Assembly (NCBI RefSeq): GCF_011022235.1
Contig: NZ_JAAIYP010000047.1
Span: 1 to 64,000 of the forward strand
DNA from: Magnetospirillum aberrantis SpK
GTDB taxonomy: Bacteria; Pseudomonadota; Alphaproteobacteria; Rhodospirillales; Magnetospirillaceae
Length of the DNA stretch: 64,000 nt
Direction: 5' to 3'
Shown here: positions 17,898-27,982 of the stretch, piece by piece
Layout: the number at the start of each line of letters is the position of its first letter
Position numbering within the stretch: position 1 is the first letter of the stretch
Notes under the pieces: model-generated
What the model was told of the DNA's origin: nothing
The model's database searches: none
The model's input: the letters and a program-made list of their open reading frames with translations, nothing else
Program-made: the position numbers and the translations under genes

Positions 17898-19969
17898 TCC
17901 CGCTTCCACGAATTCTCAATTCGTGGAAGCGTCCTGCGGCCAGGCGGGCGCTGGGGATCGGACTGGCGGTGACGGTGTTGGCCGTCGCCGCCGACCGGCT
18001 TTCCCCGCCCGACCTCGGGCGGTTCGAGGACCGCTCGACCGTGGTGCTGGATTCCGACGGCCGGCTGTTGCGCGCCTTTCCCAGTCCCCAGGACACATGG
18101 CGCCTGCCGACCCGTCCCGATCAGGTCGATCCCCTGTACCTTGCCATGCTGCGCACGGTCGAGGACCGGCGTTTCGGCTGGCATCCCGGCATCGACCCGC
18201 TGGCGGCGCTGCGCGCGATGGGACAATGGGCACGCCACGGCCGGGTGGTCTCCGGGGCCTCGACCCTGTCCATGCAGGCGGCACGACTGTTACAGCCCAA
18301 GGCCCGCACCTGGGGCGCCAAGGTCGAGGAAAGCTTGAGGGCGATGCAGCTTCAGGCCCGGCTGGGAACCGACGGCGTGCTGGGGATCTATTTGACGCTG
18401 GCGCCATTCGGCGGCGCATTGGAGGGGGTGACCGCCGCCAGTCTGGCGTGGTTCGGCAAGGACCCGGTCCATCTTGGTCCGGCCGAGGCGGCGTTGCTGG
18501 TGGCATTGCCGCAATCGCCGGAACGGCTTAGACCCGACCGCCACCCGGCGGCGGCGCGGGCGGCACGCGACCGGGTGCTGGACCGCGCGGCGGCGGCCGG
18601 CATCATCGCCCGCGACGTGGCCGAGGCGGCCAAGACCGCCGACATCCCCGCCTTCCAACGCCCGCTGCCCATGCAGGCCCCCCATCTGGCGGAGCGGCTG
18701 GCGACGGCCGCGCCACGGGGTGCCGTCATCCGCACACGCATCGACGGCGGATTGCAACGCCGGCTGGAAGCGCTGGCACGGGCCGAGGCCGAACGGCTGG
18801 AACCCGGCGCCGACGTGGCCATGGTGATCGTGGCCAACGCCGACCGCCGGCTGTTGGCCAGTGTCGGCGCCGCCCACTGGCTGAGCCGCCAGACCGACCT
18901 GACCCTGGCGACACGGTCGCCCGGTTCGACATTGAAGCCCTTCATCTACGCCATGGCCTTCGACGACCTGTCGCTGCATCCCGGCACGCTGATGACCGAC
19001 ATGCCGCAACGCTTCGGCCATTGGCGGCCCGACAATTTCGACCACGATTTCCACGGCACCCTGACCGCGCGCGAAGCCTTGCAGCGCTCTCTCAACATTC
19101 CGGCGGTGCAGGTGCTGGAGCGGGTCGGCCCCATCCGTTTCGTCGCCCTGATGCAGCAAAGCGGAATCCGGCTGGCCTTTCCCCCCGGCGGCGAGGAACC
19201 GGGCCTGCCGCTGGCCCTGGGCGGGGTAGGCATCCGGCTGCTCGATCTGGCGACGCTGTATGCCGCCCTGGCCGATGGCGGCCGGGTTCTGCCGCCGTCG
19301 ATCCTGGCCGACACCCCACCGCCCGAGGCCCGACGTCTGGTGGGCGAAGCGGCGGCCCGCGCGGTGTTGACCGTGCTTGAGGACAGCCCCGCCCCCGATG
19401 GTTTCGCCCAAGGCTCGGCGGTGGCGCGGGCCCGCCGCATCGCCTTCAAGACCGGCACCTCGTTCGGCTTCCGCGATGCCTGGACGGTGGGAACTTCCGC
19501 CGATTACACGGTGGCGGTGTGGGTGGGCCGGCCGGACGGCGCCCCGCGCCCCGGCGCCATGGGGCGCGGCACCGCCGCCCCGGTGCTGTTCCGCGCCTTC
19601 GACCTGTTGCCGCCCGACCACGCGCCACGGCCGCGCCCGACCCAGCCCGACCACGCCCTGTTCCACCGCGCGCCGCCGCCGGCCCTGGCCCGACTGGAGG
19701 CCGAAAGCAGAACGGATGGCGGCGCCGCCGCCCCCTTGCGCATCCTGTTCCCACCCGATGGCGCCATGGTGGAAAGCCTGGACGACGGCATCGGCCTGGA
19801 CGCCGCCGGCGGACACCCCCCCTATCGCTGGATCGCCGATGGCCGGCCGCTGGGCGGGGAAACCCGCTTCTGGCGCCCCGAAACCGAGGGTTTTTCCCGT
19901 CTGGTGGTGACCGATTCCGATGGCCGCCGTGCCGCCGTCACCATCCGCGTCAGCGTGCCCGGCGACTGA
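17894..19969 (+). CDS. pbpC: Penicillin-binding protein 1C
   Basis: A 691-residue bifunctional class A PBP. N-terminal membrane anchor (about 12-33); glycosyltransferase domain with EDRRFGWHPGID and GASTLSMQAARLL; transpeptidase domain with SxxK in GSTLKPF (Ser about 340), SLN in RSLNIPAVQ and KTGTS; C-terminal BiPBP_C domain (about 600-691). It polymerises and cross-links peptidoglycan at the membrane. The ATG overlaps the macroglobulin stop, so the longer upstream reading is rejected. The pairing suggests repair of the wall when the envelope is breached. The first codons contain a perfect inverted repeat (17902-17930). Confidence 0.95.
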   Translation: MIPLPRILNSWKRPAARRALGIGLAVTVLAVAADRLSPPDLGRFEDRSTVVLDSDGRLLRAFPSPQDTWRLPTRPDQVDPLYLAMLRTVEDRRFGWHPGIDPLAALRAMGQWARHGRVVSGASTLSMQAARLLQPKARTWGAKVEESLRAMQLQARLGTDGVLGIYLTLAPFGGALEGVTAASLAWFGKDPVHLGPAEAALLVALPQSPERLRPDRHPAAARAARDRVLDRAAAAGIIARDVAEAAKTADIPAFQRPLPMQAPHLAERLATAAPRGAVIRTRIDGGLQRRLEALARAEAERLEPGADVAMVIVANADRRLLASVGAAHWLSRQTDLTLATRSPGSTLKPFIYAMAFDDLSLHPGTLMTDMPQRFGHWRPDNFDHDFHGTLTAREALQRSLNIPAVQVLERVGPIRFVALMQQSGIRLAFPPGGEEPGLPLALGGVGIRLLDLATLYAALADGGRVLPPSILADTPPPEARRLVGEAAARAVLTVLEDSPAPDGFAQGSAVARARRIAFKTGTSFGFRDAWTVGTSADYTVAVWVGRPDGAPRPGAMGRGTAAPVLFRAFDLLPPDHAPRPRPTQPDHALFHRAPPPALARLEAESRTDGGAAAPLRILFPPDGAMVESLDDGIGLDAAGGHPPYRWIADGRPLGGETRFWRPETEGFSRLVVTDSDGRRAAVTIRVSVPGD
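17902..17930 (+). repeat. Perfect 13-bp hairpin within the first codons of pbpC
   Basis: GCTTCCACGAATT, three bases CTC, then the exact inverse complement. The stem starts six bases after the pbpC start codon and encodes residues 3-12 (PLPRILNSWK region). It would form a stable mRNA stem just where initiating ribosomes sit. It is not followed by a T-run, so it is not a simple terminator. Confidence 0.9.
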
Positions 19970-20089
19970 ACCGGACAACAACAGTGCCGTGTCTAAAAAA
20001 TATGCACCGCCATTCGTGCACATTCTTTGAGCCACTCCCGAAGGATGTGCTAGCCTGTTTCCCTTGATCGAACCGTTCCCGGGGAAAGC

Positions 20090-23000
20090 ATGGGTATCCG
20101 CGTCAAGCTGCGTCACACCACCCGTTACACCTATGACCGCCCCGTCAACCTGTCGCCACAGGTGGTGCGCCTTCGCCCGGCGCCGCATGCCCGCACACCG
20201 GTTCTGTCCTATTCGCTGGACGTCGAGCCCAAGCCCCATTTCATCAACTGGCAACAGGACCCCCAGAGCAACTGGCTGGCGCGTCTGGTGTTCCCGGACA
20301 AAACCACCCAATTCGTGGTGGACGTCGATCTGGTGGCCGACATGTCGGTGGTCAACCCGTTCGATTTCTTCCTGGAGCCGGCGGCCGAGCATTTCCCCTT
20401 TCAGTACGATCCGGCGCTGGACCACGAGCTCAAGCCGTTCCTGTTGCGCGAAGAGGCCGGGCCGCTGTTGAGCGCCTTCCTGGCGACCATCCCGCTCGAC
20501 CCGCCGGCCCAGACCACCAACTTCCTGGTGGCGCTGAACCAGCGCCTGCAACAAGAGATTTCCTACACCATCCGCATGGAACCGGGGGTGCAGACGCCCG
20601 AGGAAACGTTGTCGCTGCGCTCGGGGTCGTGCCGCGACAGCGCTTGGTTACTGGTGCAGGTGCTGCGCCATCTGGGACTGGCCGCGCGTTTCGTGTCCGG
20701 CTACCTGATCCAGTTGGTGCCCGACGTCAAGGCACTGGAAGGACCGGTGGGCGCCGAGGTCGATTTCACCGACCTGCATGCCTGGACCGAGGTCTACCTG
20801 CCCGGCGCCGGCTGGATCGGCCTTGACCCCACCTCCGGCCTGTTGACCGGGGAAGGCCACATCCCGCTGGCCGCCAGTCCCGACCCGTCCAGCGCCGCCC
20901 CGATCACCGGCGCGGTGGACCCGTGCGAGGTCGGCTTCGAACACCACATGGAGGTCATCCGCGTCGAGGAGACCCCGCGCGTCACCAAGCCCTATACCGA
21001 GGAACAATGGGCCGACATCCTGGCCCTGGGCGACGCGGTGGACCAGCGGCTGACGACCGGTGACGTGCGGCTGACCCAAGGCGGCGAGCCGACCTTCGTC
21101 TCGGCGCTGGACATGGACGCCGAGGAATGGAACGTCTCGGCGGTGGGGCCGACCAAACGCGCCTATGCCGACCAGTTGATCCGCCGGTTGCGCGACCGCT
21201 TCGCGCCGGGCGCGCTGATCACCTATGGCCAGGGCAAGTGGTATCCGGGCGAAAGCCTGCCGCGCTGGGCTTTTTCCCTGATCTGGCGCGAGGACGGAGA
21301 ACCGGTGTGGGGCGATCCGGCCCTGATCGCCACCGAAGAACTGGACCATCATCCCGACGTGGAAACGGCACGGCGCTTCACCGCCGCCCTGGCGGAGAAC
21401 CTGGGCGTCGATCCGGCCTATGCGCACCCGGCCTACGAGGACCCGGTGCATTACCTGTTGCGCGAACAATCCTTGCCGATAAACGTCGATCCCGAGGATT
21501 CGCGCCTTGCCGACCCCGAGGAACGGGAGCGGCTGGTCCGCGTGTTCCGGCAAGGGCTGGGCACGCCGGTCGGCATGGTGTTGCCCCTGCAACCGTGGCA
21601 GGCCCAAGACGGCCATCGCTGGCTCACCGGCCCCTGGCCGACCCGCGACGGCCGGCTGTTGGTGCTGCCCGGCGATTCGCCCCTGGGCTTCCGCCTGCCG
21701 CTCGATTCCCTGCCTTACATCTCGGCCGACGACTATCCCTACCATTCCGAACGCGACCCCATGGAGCCACGGCCACCGCTACCGGAGCGTCACCGCATGA
21801 TGACGGCCCGCGTCCCCGGCGGCGGCGAGGCGGCGGCGACACAGGTCGCGCAGGTGCCGGGCATTGCCCTGCGCCCGCGCCAGACGCCGAAGGGACTGGT
21901 GTCGGACGGCGTGCGCACCGCCTTGGCGGTGCAGCCGCGGGACGGCCACATCAACGTGTTCCTGCCGCCGGTGGAAAGCGCCGAGCAATATCTGGATCTG
22001 GTCACCGCCGTCGAGAACGCGGCGCGCCAGACCAACAGCCCGGCCCGGATCGAGGGATACCCACCGCCTCATGACCACCGGCTCAAGGTGCTGAAGGTCA
22101 CCCCCGATCCCGGCGTCATCGAGGTCAACGTGCAGCCGGTGGAATCGTGGCGCCGTCTGGTGCACGACACCCAGGCCCTCTATGAAGAGGCGCACCAGTG
22201 CCGGCTGGGCACGGAAAAATTCATGGTCGATGGCCGCCACGTCGGCACCGGCGGCGGCAACCACATGGTGTTGGGCGGCGCAACGCCCTATGACAGCCCA
22301 TTCCTGCGCCGCCCCGATCTGTTGGGCAGCCTGATCCGTTTCTGGCAGAACCACCCCAGCCTGTCCTATCTGTTCTCGGGCCTGTTCATCGGCCCGACCA
22401 GCCAGCACCCGCGCGTGGACGAAGGCCGCGACGATTTCCTTTACGAAATGGAGATCGCGCTTTCCCAATTGCCGCCCAAGGGCCGCGACTGTCCGCCATG
22501 GGTGGTGGACCGGGTGCTGCGCAACGTCTTGGTGGACGTCACCGGCAACACCCACCGCACCGAAATCAGCATCGACAAGCTTTACTCTCCCGACGGCCCC
22601 ACCGGACGGCTGGGACTGGTGGAGTTCCGCGCCTTCGAGATGCCGCCCCATGCCCGCATGAGCCTGGTGCAGCAATTGCTGCTGCGTGCGCTGATCGCCC
22701 GGTTCTGGGACCAGCCCTACACCCAGCCGGTGGTGCGGTTCGGGTCGGCGCTTCGCGACCGCTTCATGTTGCCGCACTGGCTGGAACAGGATTTCAACGA
22801 GGTCCTGGAATGGCTGGCCCTGGGCGGCATCCGTTTCGACCCGGCCTGGTTCGCCCCACATTTGGAATTCCGCTTCCCGCTGGTGGGCGAGGTGTTCCAC
22901 GCCGGCATGCGGCTTGAACTGCGCAACGCGCTGGAACCATGGCACGTCCTGGGCGAGGAGCCGGGCGCCGGCGGCACCGTGCGCTATGTGGATTCCTCGG

Positions 23001-23413
23001 TCGAACGGCTTCAGGTCAAGCTCTGCAACCAGGCCGGAAACCGCTATGTGTTGACCTGCAACCGTGTTCCGGTGCCGCTGGCCGCCACCGGCACGGCGGG
23101 CGAAGGAGTGGGCGGCGTGCGCTATCGCGCGTGGGGGCCGGCGTCTTGCCTGCATCCCACCATCGGCGTCCATTCGCCGCTGGTGTTCGACCTTGTCGAT
23201 TCCTGGACCGGAATCAGCGTCGGCGGCTGCACCTATCACGTCGCCCATCCCGGCGGGCGCAGTTATGATACCTTCCCCGTCAACTCCTACGAGGCCGAGG
23301 CCCGGCGACGCGCCCGCTTCTTCGCCTTCGGCCACGCACATGGGGCATTGACGCTTCAGCCGGCCAGGGTGCATCCAGACTATCCCAACACCCTGGACCT
23401 GCGGCTACAATAG
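20090..23413 (+). CDS. Transglutaminase-like protease fused to DUF2126
   Basis: A 1107-residue protein. N-terminal beta-sandwich (about 1-170), then a transglutaminase-like core with the triad Cys in RSGSCRDSAW (about 184), His in DLHAWTEVYLPGAGW (about 228) and Asp in GLDPTSGLL; the rest (about 300-1107) is DUF2126, which has an unknown, possibly ligase-like, fold. Start ATG with CGGGGAAAG. Proteins of this type are predicted to act with ATP-grasp and alpha-E proteins on an unknown peptide; the reaction is not established. First gene of a three-gene operon. Confidence 0.9.
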   Translation: MGIRVKLRHTTRYTYDRPVNLSPQVVRLRPAPHARTPVLSYSLDVEPKPHFINWQQDPQSNWLARLVFPDKTTQFVVDVDLVADMSVVNPFDFFLEPAAEHFPFQYDPALDHELKPFLLREEAGPLLSAFLATIPLDPPAQTTNFLVALNQRLQQEISYTIRMEPGVQTPEETLSLRSGSCRDSAWLLVQVLRHLGLAARFVSGYLIQLVPDVKALEGPVGAEVDFTDLHAWTEVYLPGAGWIGLDPTSGLLTGEGHIPLAASPDPSSAAPITGAVDPCEVGFEHHMEVIRVEETPRVTKPYTEEQWADILALGDAVDQRLTTGDVRLTQGGEPTFVSALDMDAEEWNVSAVGPTKRAYADQLIRRLRDRFAPGALITYGQGKWYPGESLPRWAFSLIWREDGEPVWGDPALIATEELDHHPDVETARRFTAALAENLGVDPAYAHPAYEDPVHYLLREQSLPINVDPEDSRLADPEERERLVRVFRQGLGTPVGMVLPLQPWQAQDGHRWLTGPWPTRDGRLLVLPGDSPLGFRLPLDSLPYISADDYPYHSERDPMEPRPPLPERHRMMTARVPGGGEAAATQVAQVPGIALRPRQTPKGLVSDGVRTALAVQPRDGHINVFLPPVESAEQYLDLVTAVENAARQTNSPARIEGYPPPHDHRLKVLKVTPDPGVIEVNVQPVESWRRLVHDTQALYEEAHQCRLGTEKFMVDGRHVGTGGGNHMVLGGATPYDSPFLRRPDLLGSLIRFWQNHPSLSYLFSGLFIGPTSQHPRVDEGRDDFLYEMEIALSQLPPKGRDCPPWVVDRVLRNVLVDVTGNTHRTEISIDKLYSPDGPTGRLGLVEFRAFEMPPHARMSLVQQLLLRALIARFWDQPYTQPVVRFGSALRDRFMLPHWLEQDFNEVLEWLALGGIRFDPAWFAPHLEFRFPLVGEVFHAGMRLELRNALEPWHVLGEEPGAGGTVRYVDSSVERLQVKLCNQAGNRYVLTCNRVPVPLAATGTAGEGVGGVRYRAWGPASCLHPTIGVHSPLVFDLVDSWTGISVGGCTYHVAHPGGRSYDTFPVNSYEAEARRRARFFAFGHAHGALTLQPARVHPDYPNTLDLRLQ

Positions 23414-23424
23414 GACCCTGTCGC

Positions 23425-25944
23425 GTGCTGACCGAGGAGCTGACCATACCGGCGTTCTATCGCCCCACCGAGCAGGGCCTGGACGAGATGATGGCCGAGG
23501 ACGGGTCCGTCCGTGCCCATTGGCAGGCCTTCGCCACCTCCTTCGCCGCCCTGTCGCCCGCCGATCTGGCGCGGCGGTGGGAATTCGGCCAGACATTGCT
23601 TCAGGAAAACGGCGTCACCTACAACGTCTATGGTGATCCGGCGGGACTGGAACGGCCGTGGCAGCTTGATCCCCTGCCGGTCATCCTGTCGGCCGGGGAA
23701 TGGGCGGGAATCGAGCGCGCGGTGATCCAGCGCGCCAGCCTTCTGGAAGCGGTGATCGCCGACCTTTACGGCCAGCGCCGGCTGATCCGCGAACGGCTGA
23801 TCCCGCCATCGCTTCTGCACGCCAATCCCAACTTCCTGCGCCCCCTGGCCGGCACCCGGCCGCCACAGGGCCGTTTCCTCGACACCTACGCGGTGGAACT
23901 GGCGCGCACCCCGGACGGCGGCTGGCAGGTGGTCGCCGACCGGACCGAGGTCCCTGCGGGAACCGGCTACGCGCTGGAAAACCGCACCATCGTCAGCCGC
24001 GTGCTGCCGGAATTCTTCCGCGCCATGCCGGTGCGGCGGCTGGGTCCCTTCTTCGACACCATGCGCGCCACGCTGCGCGCCCTGAGCCCACGGCGCAACG
24101 ACGACCCGCGCATCGTGCTGATGACGCCCGGCCCCTACAACGAGACCTATTTCGAACACGCCTTCCTGGCCCGCCACCTTGGCCTGACCCTGGTCCAGGG
24201 CGAGGATCTGACGGTTCGCGACAACAAGGTTTTCCTGAAGACCCTGACCGGCCTGCAACAGGTGGACGTCATCGTCCGCCGCACCACCGGCGAATGGTGC
24301 GATCCCTTGGAATTACGCGGCGATTCCACCCTGGGCGTCGCCGGTCTGGTCCAGGCGGCGCGCACCGGTACCGTCGCCGTGGTCAACACCCTGGGCAGCG
24401 GCCTGTTGGACGGCAGCGCCATCATGCCGTTCCTGCCCGGCATCGCCCACGCCTTCCTGGGCCAGGACCTGCTGTTTCCATCGGTGCCGTCGTGGTGGTG
24501 CGGCCAGGACGCGGAACGCGAGACCGTATTGGACAACCTGGAGCGGCTGGTGCTGCGCCCGGCCTTTCACAACCGCACCCGACCGGTGGTCGGCGCCGGC
24601 CTGGACACCCCACAGCGCCAGGATCTGATCGCCGCCATCCGCACCCGCCCCTGGGACTGGGTGGCCCAGGAAATGGCCGCCATATCCACCGTGCCGGTGT
24701 GGACCGAAGGCGGGCTGGAATCCCAGCACATGGTGATCCGTCTGTTCGCCATGGCGACCGAGGACGGCTGGACGGTGATGCCCGGCGGACTGGCCCGCGT
24801 CTCGCCGGCCCGCGACCTGTTGGCGGCGCGGCTGCAAAGCGGCGGCGGCGGCAGCAAGGACGTGTGGGTTCTGTCCGACGCCGCCACCACCGCCCAGACG
24901 GCACCGCGCGCGGCGGCCGCGCCGGTCCGTCTGACCCGTGGCAACCGCGACCTGCCGTCGCGCGTCGCCGACAACATGTTCTGGCTGGGCCGTTACGTGG
25001 AACGGTGCGAGATCATGACGCGCAAGCTGCGTGCCGCCGTCTCGCAGATCGAGGAAGCGCTGGACCAGGGAGACGAGGCCCGCGCCGCCTATGGCGTGCG
25101 GGTCATGGGCAAGCTGGGGCTGTCGCTGCCGGCCGGGATCGAGCGCATGAAACCGCACAAACTGGGCGGCGCGCTGATGGCCCATCACGGCGACCAGGAC
25201 ACCGGCGGTTTGGCCAGTACCGGCGAACGTCTGGGCCGGGTGGTGGCGCATCTGCGCGACCGGCTGTCGGTGGACACCTGGCGTGCGCTTCAGCAATTGC
25301 GTGACCGTATCGTCAAGCTGGACCGCGAGGACGGGCGCGGCGTCGCCGCCAAGCTCAACACCATCATCCTGACCGGCGAGGCGGTCAGCGGACTGGCCAT
25401 GGAGAACATGACGCGGGGGCCGTTATGGCTGTTCCTCGACACCGGCCGCCGGGTCGAGCGCGCCATCACCGTGGTCGACACCATGGCCGGCGCGCTGTCC
25501 TGGGCCGACGGCGAGGACGAGGTGCCGCTCGACCTGCTGCTCGACATTTCCGACAGCACCATGACCTATCGCTCGCGCTATCTGGCGGCGCCGCGTCTGG
25601 CCGGAGTCATGGACCTGCTGTTGGCCGACGAAACCAACCCGCGCTCGCTGGCCTTCCAACTGGAAGCCTTGTCCGACCACATGGACCGTCTGGCGGCGCT
25701 GGCCGGCGGCGACGGTTTCCTGCGCCCGGAACAGCGTCAGATGACCGTGCTGTGCGGCATCGTGCGCACGCTCGATATTCCGGTGCTGTCCAGTTTCGAC
25801 ATCGACGGCGGCTACCACGACGCCGAACGACTGTTGGAAAACATCCGCTCGCGTCTGTGGGGCGTGTCCGAGACCCTGACCCGGCAGTATTTCACCCACG
25901 CCCAATGGCGCCTGCCCACCGCCAGCCTGGACTACCTGCCATGA
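23425..25944 (+). CDS. Circularly permuted ATP-grasp protein fused to alpha-E domain
   Basis: An 839-residue fusion. Residues about 1-480 are a circularly permuted type-2 ATP-grasp domain (TYNVYGD near 65, LMTPGPYNETYFEHAFLA near 235, and the GGLARVSP loop near 460), predicted to form amide bonds. Residues about 510-839 are the all-helical alpha-E domain (DNMFWLGRYVERCE). In many bacteria these two are separate neighbours; here they are one chain, which supports a joint function. Start is GTG, eleven bases after the preceding stop, with AGGACC as a weak ribosome site. Stop overlaps the next start (ATGA). Substrate unknown. Confidence 0.9.
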   Translation: MLTEELTIPAFYRPTEQGLDEMMAEDGSVRAHWQAFATSFAALSPADLARRWEFGQTLLQENGVTYNVYGDPAGLERPWQLDPLPVILSAGEWAGIERAVIQRASLLEAVIADLYGQRRLIRERLIPPSLLHANPNFLRPLAGTRPPQGRFLDTYAVELARTPDGGWQVVADRTEVPAGTGYALENRTIVSRVLPEFFRAMPVRRLGPFFDTMRATLRALSPRRNDDPRIVLMTPGPYNETYFEHAFLARHLGLTLVQGEDLTVRDNKVFLKTLTGLQQVDVIVRRTTGEWCDPLELRGDSTLGVAGLVQAARTGTVAVVNTLGSGLLDGSAIMPFLPGIAHAFLGQDLLFPSVPSWWCGQDAERETVLDNLERLVLRPAFHNRTRPVVGAGLDTPQRQDLIAAIRTRPWDWVAQEMAAISTVPVWTEGGLESQHMVIRLFAMATEDGWTVMPGGLARVSPARDLLAARLQSGGGGSKDVWVLSDAATTAQTAPRAAAAPVRLTRGNRDLPSRVADNMFWLGRYVERCEIMTRKLRAAVSQIEEALDQGDEARAAYGVRVMGKLGLSLPAGIERMKPHKLGGALMAHHGDQDTGGLASTGERLGRVVAHLRDRLSVDTWRALQQLRDRIVKLDREDGRGVAAKLNTIILTGEAVSGLAMENMTRGPLWLFLDTGRRVERAITVVDTMAGALSWADGEDEVPLDLLLDISDSTMTYRSRYLAAPRLAGVMDLLLADETNPRSLAFQLEALSDHMDRLAALAGGDGFLRPEQRQMTVLCGIVRTLDIPVLSSFDIDGGYHDAERLLENIRSRLWGVSETLTRQYFTHAQWRLPTASLDYLP

Positions 25945-26816
25945 GGTATCGCGTCCGCCACGTCACCACCTACCATTACGGCGAAGCGGTGCTGTTGTCG
26001 CACCACGCGGCCCATCTCAGCCCACGGGTCTGTCCCGGCCAAAGCCATGACCGGGCACGCCTGGACATCCTGCCGGTTCCGGCGGTGCGCGACGACGGCA
26101 AGCTGGATTATTTCGGCAATCCCATCACCTTCTTCACCATCCAGGATGCCCACGACCGCCTGACGGTGGACGCCAGTTTCGAGGTGGAAACCAGCCCGCC
26201 GCCGCCCTTGCCGCAACTGGACCGCACGCCGTGGGAAACGGTGGCGCAAGAGTTGGCCGAAGGCACCGCCCCCCATCTGGCCCCGGCGCTGGATTTCCTG
26301 TTTCCGTCCTATCAGGTGCCGCAACTGGCCGAGGCCAGAAGCTATGCCGAGCCCAGCTTTCCCCCAGGCCGGCCGCTGGTCGAGGCGGCACTGGATCTCA
26401 TGCACCGCATCCACGCCGACATCGCCTTCGATCCCGAGGCGACAACCGTCGGCACCCCCCTGGCCCAGGTCTTCGCCGAACAGCGCGGCGTGTGCCAGGA
26501 TTTCGCCCACATGGCCATCGCCGCCTTGCGCGCCATGGGACTGGCGGCGCGCTATGTCAGCGGCTACATCCGCACGCAGCCGCCGCCGGGCAAGGAAAAG
26601 CTGGTGGGGGCCGACGCCAGCCACGCCTGGGCGGCGGTGTTCCTGCCGGGCTGGGGCTGGCTGGACATCGACCCCACCAACGACTGCCTGGCCGGCGAGG
26701 ATCACATCACCGTGGCCTGGGGCCGCGACTACGACGACGTCAGCCCGTTGCGCGGCGTGGTGCTGGGCGGCGGCCACCACGACATCAACGTCGGCGTCGA
26801 CGTGGCGGAAGCATAG
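25941..26816 (+). CDS. Transglutaminase-like cysteine protease
   Basis: A 291-residue protein with an N-terminal beta-sandwich (about 1-150, opening [17 protein letters not shown]) and a transglutaminase core with Cys in RGVCQDFAH (about 188), His in [15 protein letters not shown] (about 230) and Asp in DIDPTND. No signal peptide, so cytoplasmic. It is the third member of the conserved transglutaminase/ATP-grasp/alpha-E set and is translationally coupled to the preceding gene. The related domain predicts peptide bond cleavage or transfer; the true substrate is unknown. Confidence 0.92.
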   Translation: MRYRVRHVTTYHYGEAVLLSHHAAHLSPRVCPGQSHDRARLDILPVPAVRDDGKLDYFGNPITFFTIQDAHDRLTVDASFEVETSPPPPLPQLDRTPWETVAQELAEGTAPHLAPALDFLFPSYQVPQLAEARSYAEPSFPPGRPLVEAALDLMHRIHADIAFDPEATTVGTPLAQVFAEQRGVCQDFAHMAIAALRAMGLAARYVSGYIRTQPPPGKEKLVGADASHAWAAVFLPGWGWLDIDPTNDCLAGEDHITVAWGRDYDDVSPLRGVVLGGGHHDINVGVDVAEA

Positions 26817-26940
26817 CTGCGTTACGAACACCCCCCCTTTTTCCAAAAGGCCTCCTCCGCTTAAGATCGGCTGTCATCCGATCGCAACGAACCTGGATCG
26901 CTCCGGGTCTGCGGCGTTCGCGCGAGGGGGGGAAAGAAAC

Positions 26941-27957
26941 ATGTCCATCTGCCTGACCGATATCATGGAGCGAGAGTTCTGGCAGGATTTCCAGGATAGC
27001 TTTTCCAAGACGACCGGCATGGCCGTCTTGACCGTCGACAACCAGCAACCCGTCACGGAAGGCAGCAACTTCACCGAGTTCTGCATGGAACTGACCCGCA
27101 AAAGCCCCGAGGGCGCAAGGCGTTGTACCGCCTGCGACCTGCAAGGCGGGAAAAAGTCACGGGAAACGGGGAAGCCTTATGTTTACGAATGCCACGCGGG
27201 TTTGGTGGACATGGCCGCGCCGATCGTCGTCGATAACGAACAGATCGGTTCGGTCCTGGCGGGGCAGGTGTTGCCCAATCCACCCGACGAGGCCAAGTTC
27301 CGCGCCTATGCCGTGGAATTGGGAATCGACCCGGACGCCTATGTGGCGGCGGTGAAGAAGGTTCCATACGCCTCTCGCGAGAAGATCGAGGCCGCCGCCG
27401 ACCTTCTGTTCCTGATCTCGATGAAGATCGGACAAGTATGGCACCAACGCAGCCTGATCGAACGGATGTCATCGGCCATCCGGGAGGATCTGTCCAGGAT
27501 CCGCGACGCCTTGTCCAAGATCGAACGGGAAAGCAGTTCGGTCACCCAGGCACAGCAGGAATTGAACGAATCCATCCTCGACATCAGCACCACCGCCGAA
27601 CGTATCGGCACGGTGGCGGCGGGTATCCGCATCATCGCCAACCAGACCCGCATGCTGGGACTGAATGCGTCCATCGAGGCGGCACGGGCCGGCCAGCTAG
27701 GGCTGGGCTTCGGTGTGGTGGCACAGGAAGTGCGGACCTTGTCGTCCCATTCTTCGCAAACGGTGGACGAGATCAACGTCTTCACCGCCAGCATCAAGGA
27801 CAATATCGCCGCCATCAGCGCGGCCGTTAATGTTTCGCTCAAGGCGTCCGAACACGAGACATCGTTCATCGACCAATTGGTGTCGTCGTGCGACGACATC
27901 GCCCGTCGGTCGGAGGAGATCACCCGCTTCGCCGCCTCGATGAGCCGAACCAAGTGA
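26941..27957 (+). CDS. Soluble PocR-domain chemoreceptor
   Basis: A 338-residue protein without signal peptide or membrane helix. Residues about 5-165 are a PocR sensory domain with a cysteine set at 48, 62, 65 and 84 (FCMEL, RRCTAC, ECHAGL) that could hold a metal or small ligand. Residues about 190-335 form a methyl-accepting signalling coiled coil with the tip-like [26 protein letters not shown] region. It would signal to CheA from the cytoplasm. The GGGGGGAAAG ribosome site fixes the start; a longer reading upstream is out of the preceding gene's stop region and rejected. Ligand unknown; PocR domains are linked to small hydrocarbons or redox sensing. Confidence 0.9.
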   Translation: MSICLTDIMEREFWQDFQDSFSKTTGMAVLTVDNQQPVTEGSNFTEFCMELTRKSPEGARRCTACDLQGGKKSRETGKPYVYECHAGLVDMAAPIVVDNEQIGSVLAGQVLPNPPDEAKFRAYAVELGIDPDAYVAAVKKVPYASREKIEAAADLLFLISMKIGQVWHQRSLIERMSSAIREDLSRIRDALSKIERESSSVTQAQQELNESILDISTTAERIGTVAAGIRIIANQTRMLGLNASIEAARAGQLGLGFGVVAQEVRTLSSHSSQTVDEINVFTASIKDNIAAISAAVNVSLKASEHETSFIDQLVSSCDDIARRSEEITRFAASMSRTK

Positions 27958-27982
27958 TCTGGACACACGGAAAGACTAAAAC

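Noticed and set aside
12903-17909. Very long minus-strand reading continuous with tetR and covering the macroglobulin
   Set aside because: Only the last 187 residues (tetR) look like a protein; the rest mirrors the macroglobulin gene.
20003-20020. TGCAC-N8-GTGCA upstream of the transglutaminase gene, considered as an NtrC site
   Set aside because: Spacing is one base longer than the usual seven, and no sigma-54 promoter follows.
26850-26870. Possible hairpin CCTTTT/AAAAGG after the transglutaminase gene
   Set aside because: Short stem and no T-run; too weak to call.
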